Shown: piece after piece, positions 59,593 to 64,000 of the stretch
Layout: every line of letters starts with the position of its first letter
How positions within the stretch are numbered: position 1 is the first letter of the stretch
Origin: Actinacidiphila acidipaludis
GTDB taxonomy: Bacteria > Actinomycetota > Actinomycetes > Streptomycetales > Streptomycetaceae
DNA length: 64,000 nt
Reading direction: 5' to 3'
NCBI RefSeq assembly: GCF_019890725.1
Contig: NZ_JAINZZ010000009.1
Span: 124,001 to 188,000 of the forward strand
Notes under the pieces: model-generated
Told to the model about the DNA's origin: nothing
What the model saw: the letters and a program-made list of their open reading frames with translations, nothing else
Database searches by the model: none
Position numbers and translations under genes: made by a program

Positions 59593-60846
59593 GTGATCGG
59601 ACAGGCAACGGCACACCGCCGGGCGAACGCCTTCGCCCAGGCCCTCGAGGAACAGACCCTCGAGGACGCCCCGGGGGCCCCGAGCGGCCACGGTGGCGGC
59701 GGCGCCCGGGGCGACCACGGCGACACCCACGGCGGCCACGGCGCCCACGCGGCGGCCCGGCACGCCGACCCCGAGCAGGGAGCGCTGCTGGCCCTGGCCG
59801 GGGCGATCAGCTCCAGGCCGCGCCCGGTGATGGACGCCGAGAAGAAGACCGTGCAGCGCGCCCAGCTGATCGCCGCGATGGAGCAGGCCATCGCGGACGG
59901 CAGCTTCGCCGGCGGCCGGGTGCCCGAGCAGCGCGGCGACGGACACGGCGCCCACCGCGCCACCGGGCTGCGCAAGCTCACCCCGCGCTCCCGGCTGTCA
60001 CGGCGGCTGGCCGTCGGCGGTCTGTCGGTCGGCGTCGCCGCCGGCGCGCTCGGCGGAGTGGCCGCGGCGAGCACCAACGCGCTGCCCGGCGACACGCTGT
60101 ACGGCCTCAAGCGCAGCATGGAGGACCTCAAGCTGGACATGGCCAGCGGGGACGCCTCGCGCGGCCAGGTCTACCTCGACATGGCCGCCACCCGCATGCA
60201 GGAGGCCCGCCGGCTGATGGACCGCGGCCGTGGCGGGCAGCTCGACCCCGACTCGGTCGCCGAGGTCCGCAAGGCCCTGTCCGGCATGCACCAGGAGGCC
60301 GCGGAGGCCCACCGGCTGCTCACCCAGGCCTACCAGGACGACGGCTCCCTGCAGCCCATGGAGATGCTCAACAGCTTCGCGCAGAGTCACCGGCAGAGCT
60401 GGAGCGACCTGCGCGGCAAGCTGCCGACTCAGCTCACCGACGTCTCCGACCAGGTGTCGTCGGTCTTCGACGCCATAGACCACGACGTGGCGCCGCTGGA
60501 GCCGCTCATGCCCAAGGCGCACACGAACAGGCGCGCGTCGTCCCCGCCGGACGACGACCAGGGGACCGGCGGCAGCGGCGGCACCTCGGGCACGCCCACC
60601 GGCCCGTCCGCGTCGGCCTCGGCCGGCGACCAGACCGGCACCGGCACCCCGACGCCGTCGCCGTCGAACACCACGGCCAACGGTCTGATCGGCGGCAGCG
60701 ACCTGCTGAACCCCAAGCCGACCACGACCTCGCCGACGGACACCCCGACCGGCACGCCCTCCGGCCAGAACCACTCCGTGGTCCTGCCGCCGCTGCTGCC
60801 CGGCCTGCTGCCCGGCCTCGGACTCACCTCCGACGAGGACAACTAG
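59593..60846 (+). CDS. rsbN: Anti-sigma factor RsbN (DUF5667)
   Basis: A 417-residue membrane anti-sigma factor for BldN. The N-terminal cytosolic part (VIGQATAHRRANAFAQALEEQ) binds sigma, followed by a Gly/His-rich insertion (GHGGGGARGDHGDTHGGHG). One transmembrane helix is LAVGGLSVGVAAGALGGVAA at about residues 135-155. The extracytoplasmic DUF5667 helical domain (LPGDTLYGLKRSMEDLKL; MAATRMQEARRLMDRG) ends in a Ser/Thr/Pro-rich tail. GTG 59593 has AGAGGAGG 8 bases upstream; GTG 59584 overlaps that site. Confidence 0.93.
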   Translation: MIGQATAHRRANAFAQALEEQTLEDAPGAPSGHGGGGARGDHGDTHGGHGAHAAARHADPEQGALLALAGAISSRPRPVMDAEKKTVQRAQLIAAMEQAIADGSFAGGRVPEQRGDGHGAHRATGLRKLTPRSRLSRRLAVGGLSVGVAAGALGGVAAASTNALPGDTLYGLKRSMEDLKLDMASGDASRGQVYLDMAATRMQEARRLMDRGRGGQLDPDSVAEVRKALSGMHQEAAEAHRLLTQAYQDDGSLQPMEMLNSFAQSHRQSWSDLRGKLPTQLTDVSDQVSSVFDAIDHDVAPLEPLMPKAHTNRRASSPPDDDQGTGGSGGTSGTPTGPSASASAGDQTGTGTPTPSPSNTTANGLIGGSDLLNPKPTTTSPTDTPTGTPSGQNHSVVLPPLLPGLLPGLGLTSDEDN

Positions 60847-60867
60847 CCGGCGGAAGCCGCCCGCCGG
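60847..60867. terminator. Hairpin between convergent rsbN and acyltransferase genes
   Basis: CCGGCGG/CCGCCGG, 7-bp stem with a 7-base loop, starting right after the rsbN stop. Confidence 0.45.
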
Positions 60868-60913
60868 TGCGGCGGCGGTCCGTTCCGAGAGCCCGGGGAG
60901 ACCCCGGACGCCC

Positions 60914-62209
60914 TCAGAAGAACACGGACCGCCGCTGCACCAGCTGCTCGTACAGCGTGTGCTGGATCGTCTCGCGCACCTGGTCGGTCAGGTTGAACAC
61001 CAGCATCGGGTCCTCCGCCGCCTCCGGCGGATACGTGTCGGTGGGGATGGGCGCGCCGAACTGGATCGTCCACTTGGTGGGAAGCGGGATCAGGCCCAGC
61101 GGGCCCAGCCACGGGAACGTGGGGGTCAGCGGGAAGTACGGGAAGCCGAGGATCCGCGCCAGCGTCCGCGAGTTCCCGATCATCGGATAGATCTCCTCGG
61201 CGCCCACCACCGAGCACGGGACGATCGGCACCCCGGTCTTCAGCGCGGTCGCCACGAACCCGCCCCGCCCGAACCGCTGCAGCTTGTACCGCTCGGAGAA
61301 CGGCTTCCCCAGGCCCTTGAAGCCCTCCGGCATCACGCCGACGACCTCACCGCGCTCCAGCAGCGACTGGGCGTCCTCCGCGCACGCCAGGGTGTGCCCG
61401 GCCTTGCGGGCCAGCTCGTTGACCAGCGGCAGCATGAACACCAGGTCCGCGGCGAGCAGCCGCAGGTGACGCCCCGCGGGGTGGTGGTCGTGCACCGCGA
61501 CCTGCGTCATCAGCGCGTCGATCGGCAACGTCCCGGAGTGGTTGGAGACCACGAGCGCACCGCCCTCGGCGGGGATGTTCTCGACGCCCTTCACCTCGAC
61601 CCGGAAGTACCCGTCGAACAGCGGCCGCAGCAGCGACATCAGCACCTGGTCGGTCAGCTCGGCGTCGTACCCGAACTCGTCGACCTCGTAGTCCCCGGTC
61701 ACCCGGCGCCGCAGGAACGACAGCCCCGAGGCGACCTTCCGCTCCCAGTCGCCGCCGAGCAGCAGGTCGGCCGCGCCGGCCAGCGCCGCCCCCAGCGAGG
61801 GCGCCGCGGGCTCCTCGGGGTCCGTTCCGGCGTCCCCGGCGTCCCGGGCGTCCGGTGCGCCGCCCTCCGCTCCCGCCGCGCCCTCAGGGCCCGTTGAGGC
61901 CCCGGCACGGGCCTGCCCGGCGCCGCCGCGGCCCGCCGCGGACTGAGCCGGAATGCCCGCGGACGCGTCCGCCTGCGGCCCCGCGGCGTCCTCGGCCGCG
62001 CGCCCGGCGGGCGCGGCGTCACCGACGCCCGCGGTACCGCCGTCCGGGACGGCCTCCGGCACCGGCGACAGCGGGCCGTGGTCCGCGGCCGGGCCGGCCG
62101 CGCCGCCACTCGTACCGGAGGACGCCTTCTTGGTCCGTCCCCGGGAGCGGCCGGCGCCCCTGCGGGCCCGCGAGTCCTCGTCGAACGGGATGACCTTCGC
62201 GTCGGTCAT
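60914..62209 (-). CDS. Lysophospholipid acyltransferase family protein
   Basis: A 431-residue protein. The first 130 residues are disordered Ala/Gly/Pro-rich sequence with a basic patch (RARRGAGRSRGRTKK). The PlsC-like acyltransferase domain follows: the catalytic block VVSNHSGTLPIDALM (His and Asp), PEGFKGLGKPFSERYKLQRFGRGGF (glycerophosphate-binding), and IVPCSVVGAEEIYP. Likely acylates a glycerolipid at the membrane; the exact acceptor is unknown. ATG 62209 has AAGGAG 9 bases upstream. It lies 38 bases downstream of the epimerase gene, so the two are probably an operon. Confidence 0.9.
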   Translation of the reverse strand: MTDAKVIPFDEDSRARRGAGRSRGRTKKASSGTSGGAAGPAADHGPLSPVPEAVPDGGTAGVGDAAPAGRAAEDAAGPQADASAGIPAQSAAGRGGAGQARAGASTGPEGAAGAEGGAPDARDAGDAGTDPEEPAAPSLGAALAGAADLLLGGDWERKVASGLSFLRRRVTGDYEVDEFGYDAELTDQVLMSLLRPLFDGYFRVEVKGVENIPAEGGALVVSNHSGTLPIDALMTQVAVHDHHPAGRHLRLLAADLVFMLPLVNELARKAGHTLACAEDAQSLLERGEVVGVMPEGFKGLGKPFSERYKLQRFGRGGFVATALKTGVPIVPCSVVGAEEIYPMIGNSRTLARILGFPYFPLTPTFPWLGPLGLIPLPTKWTIQFGAPIPTDTYPPEAAEDPMLVFNLTDQVRETIQHTLYEQLVQRRSVFF

Positions 62210-62247
62210 GGCTTCCGCTCCTTCCGCCGAAACCTGCTCCGGGCCCC

Positions 62248-63306
62248 TCACGGGCGTCCCGCCGCACCGCGCACCGCCGGCGGCAGGGCCGCCGCCATCC
62301 GGTCGACGGCCCCCGCCATCCGCTCCGGTGGGAGCAGCCCGGGGCCGTGGCTGCGGGCGAAGTCGCTGAAGGTCCCGGCCGTCGTGTAGGCCGGCTCGAA
62401 TCCGAGCGTCTCACGCATCTGCCGGGTGTCCACCACCCTGCCGTGCGTGAGCAGCCTGATCTGTTCCCGGGAGAAGTCCGTGATCCCCGCCGTGCGCAGC
62501 ATCTGGCCCAGCCAGGTGACGGCCGGCAGGAACACCGGCACGGTCGGCTTGCCCAGGCGCCGCGCGGTCTGCGACAGCAGCAGCACCCCGTCGCCGGCGA
62601 TGTTGAACGTGCCGCTGTTCAGCGTCCCGCGCCGGGCCTCCAGCGTCGCCACCAGCAGCACGGCCTCGACGTCGTCCTCGTGCACGAACTGCAGCCGCGG
62701 GTCGTAGCCCAGCACCGTCGGCAGTATCGGCAGCTGGAAGTACTCCGCCAGCGGGGTGTCGGCGCGCGGGCCGAGGATGTTCGCGAACCGCATGACCGCG
62801 ACGGCCACGTCCGGCCGCCGCCGCGCGAAGCCGCGCACATACCCCTCGACCTCGACCGCGTCCTTGGCGAACCCGCCGCTGGGCAGCGACTTGACCGGCG
62901 TCGTCTCGGTGAACACCGCCGCGTCGCGGGGCGCCGAGCCGTACACGCTCGTGGTGGACTTCACCACCAGCCGCCGCACGGTCGGCGCCTTCTGGCACGC
63001 GCCCAGCAGCTGCATGGTGCCGATGACGTTGGTCTCCTTGGCCTGGGTGCGGCCGCCGGCGCCCAGCGCCGTGCCACTGACGTCCAGGTGCACCACGGTG
63101 TCGACCGAGTGCTGCGCCAGGATCTTGCCGATCATCGGCTGCCTGATGTCGGCCCGGACGAACTCGGCGTCGCCCAGGTCGTGCTCGGGCGGCACCGCGT
63201 CGACCGCGATGACCCGGTCCACCTCGGGCTCGCGCTGCACACGCCGTACGAACCCGCCAGCGAGCTGCCGTGCGACTCCGGTGACGAGGACCACCTTGCC
63301 CACCAT
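62248..63306 (-). CDS. NAD-dependent epimerase/dehydratase (extended SDR)
   Basis: A 352-residue extended SDR. The N-terminal VVLVTGVARQLAGGFVRR replaces the usual TGxxGxxG glycine pattern (TGVARQLAG). The active-site Ser/Thr is in VVKSTTSVYGSAPRD. The usual Y-x-x-x-K is not obvious (GGFAKDAVEVEGYV), so the mechanism may be atypical. LQFVHEDDVEAVLLVATLE is the family substrate-domain motif. ATG 63306 has GGGAAGG upstream. It is encoded with the acyltransferase, suggesting lipid or envelope metabolism. Confidence 0.88.
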   Translation of the reverse strand: MVGKVVLVTGVARQLAGGFVRRVQREPEVDRVIAVDAVPPEHDLGDAEFVRADIRQPMIGKILAQHSVDTVVHLDVSGTALGAGGRTQAKETNVIGTMQLLGACQKAPTVRRLVVKSTTSVYGSAPRDAAVFTETTPVKSLPSGGFAKDAVEVEGYVRGFARRRPDVAVAVMRFANILGPRADTPLAEYFQLPILPTVLGYDPRLQFVHEDDVEAVLLVATLEARRGTLNSGTFNIAGDGVLLLSQTARRLGKPTVPVFLPAVTWLGQMLRTAGITDFSREQIRLLTHGRVVDTRQMRETLGFEPAYTTAGTFSDFARSHGPGLLPPERMAGAVDRMAAALPPAVRGAAGRP

Positions 63307-63401
63307 CAGCGCCTTCCCTGGGAGATGCAGCCACCGTACCGCCCGGGCGGTGTCACACGGTGAAGCCCCGCCCCACAAACGGGCGTCCCCCTGAAATGCC
63401 A

Positions 63402-63441
63402 CTGCCCCCTTGCTCCACCCGGAGGTGGGGCAAGGGGGCAG
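63402..63441 (-). terminator. Terminator downstream of the bS22 gene
   Basis: An 18-bp stem (63402-63419 with 63424-63441, one G-T pair) and a 4-base loop, 20 bases beyond the stop. Very stable. Confidence 0.85.
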
Positions 63442-63460
63442 GAAGAGCGGCGAAGTGCGC

Positions 63461-63559
63461 CTACTTCTTGTTGCGACGCTGAACACGCGTCCGCTTCAGA
63501 AGCTTGCGGTGCTTCTTCTTGGCCATACGCTTGCGCCGCTTCTTGATGACAGAGCCCAC
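63461..63559 (-). CDS. Ribosomal protein bS22 (AURKAIP1/COX24 domain)
   Basis: A 32-residue, extremely basic protein: VGSVIKKRRKRMAKKKHRK then LLKRTRVQRRNKK. It matches the actinobacterial small-subunit protein bS22 seen in mycobacterial ribosome structures and carries the AURKAIP1/COX24 pattern. The start is GTG 63559, not the internal ATG at residue 12. It is monocistronic, with a strong terminator. Easily missed by annotation because of size. Confidence 0.92.
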   Translation of the reverse strand: MGSVIKKRRKRMAKKKHRKLLKRTRVQRRNKK

Positions 63560-63696
63560 GACTACCCTCGCTTCGGTTTCACTCGGTGCGGGGCGTCCGA
63601 GCCCACACGACCTACGTCGGCCAAGCCTACCCGCCCGGAGCGGGCGAGCGTAACCGAGGCCCACGCGGCCGGTCACCAACCCGTTACCGGGCCTTC

Positions 63697-63909
63697 TCAG
63701 GCAGATTCCACCCCCACGTAGGATTCGCGGAGGTAGTCGTGGACGGCCTGCTCCGGAACCCGGAAGGACCGGCCCACGCGAATGGCCGGGAGATGACCGC
63801 TGTGCACCAGCCGGTACACGGTCATCTTGGACACCCGCATCACCGACGCGACTTCGGCGACGGTGAGGAATACGACCTCGTTGAGAGGCCGGCTTTCAGT
63901 TACAGCCAT
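63697..63909 (-). CDS. Small MerR-like/excisionase-family DNA-binding protein
   Basis: A 70-residue single winged helix-turn-helix (FLTVAEVASVMRVSKMTVYRLVHSGHLPAIRVGRSFRVPEQAVHDYL) of the helix_turn_helix_17/excisionase type. There is no integrase or phage gene nearby, so it is a chromosomal regulator or nucleoid protein rather than a phage Xis. The gene next to bS22 near bldN in S. coelicolor (called bdtA, if I recall rightly) is the likely orthologue. ATG 63909 was chosen; it has no TTA codon. Targets are unknown. Confidence 0.9.
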   Translation of the reverse strand: MAVTESRPLNEVVFLTVAEVASVMRVSKMTVYRLVHSGHLPAIRVGRSFRVPEQAVHDYLRESYVGVESA

Positions 63910-64000
63910 GACACACCTGAACCTTCCGCACATGACGCCACCGGCTTCCCCTCCGGCGACTCCAACAGGCATGTGCGCTCCCCCACAGATTAGGGGCGGA

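Noticed and set aside
63697..63909. Excisionase-like protein considered as a sign of an integrated element
   Set aside because: No integrase, attachment-site repeat or phage gene nearby; the surroundings are conserved core genes.

Overview
The window is high-GC actinobacterial chromosome, almost certainly Streptomycetaceae (Streptomyces or a close relative). The evidence is strong G/C preference at third codon positions with long antisense shadow frames, many GTG starts, a complete futalosine menaquinone pathway core, the redox regulator Rex with its operator, the developmental sigma factor BldN with its anti-sigma RsbN, a class I lysyl-tRNA synthetase and the 32-residue ribosomal protein bS22. 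I saw no rRNA, tRNA, CRISPR array, insertion sequence, prophage or integrase gene.

Region 1 (1-27 kb) supplies the respiratory chain. It holds mqnC, mqnA, mqnE, a UbiX flavin prenyltransferase, the prenyltransferase mqnP and the UbiD-type decarboxylase mqnL. A complete system II cytochrome c maturation operon (resA-ccdA-resB-ccsB) follows, then hemL for tetrapyrrole precursor synthesis. Set among these are a cold-shock gene, a fatty-acid block (thiolase, acyl-CoA synthetase, divergent FabG4-like reductase and MaoC dehydratase, with a TetR gene), a lone WXG100 protein, an Lrp/AsnC regulator, a rhomboid protein and lipoproteins. Between mqnL and mqnP lies a 92-bp tandem duplication. Each copy is a 31-codon reading frame with its own Shine-Dalgarno, and all four frames are chained by GTGA overlaps.

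Region 2 (27-44 kb) is more variable: a cyclodeaminase-family protein paired with an unusual FolD, an SDR, a dienelactone hydrolase, a methyltransferase, a PiT phosphate transporter, a MerR/aldo-keto reductase pair, acetyltransferases, a CDF metal transporter, RtcB RNA ligase, two DUF3558 lipoproteins, a large DUF2637 membrane protein and a roadblock protein. Short tandem repeats are frequent here. It joins two blocks that, as I remember S. coelicolor, lie far apart, so it may be a rearrangement junction.

Region 3 (44-64 kb) is conserved core: divergent lysS/argS, a PAS-PP2C phosphatase, a catalytically degenerate L,D-transpeptidase-like protein, then rex-hemA-hemC-hemD-hemB. rex has a Rex operator in front of it, and rex through hemD are joined by start/stop overlaps. 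Next come an exonuclease, a glutaredoxin and a HAD phosphatase, then bldN-rsbN. A promoter matching the sigma-BldN consensus precedes rsbN. The window ends with an acyltransferase, an epimerase, bS22 and a small MerR-like DNA-binding protein.

Start codons were chosen by eye from Shine-Dalgarno placement and family length. Repeats and hairpins were found by reading, so the list of terminators and repeats is not exhaustive.
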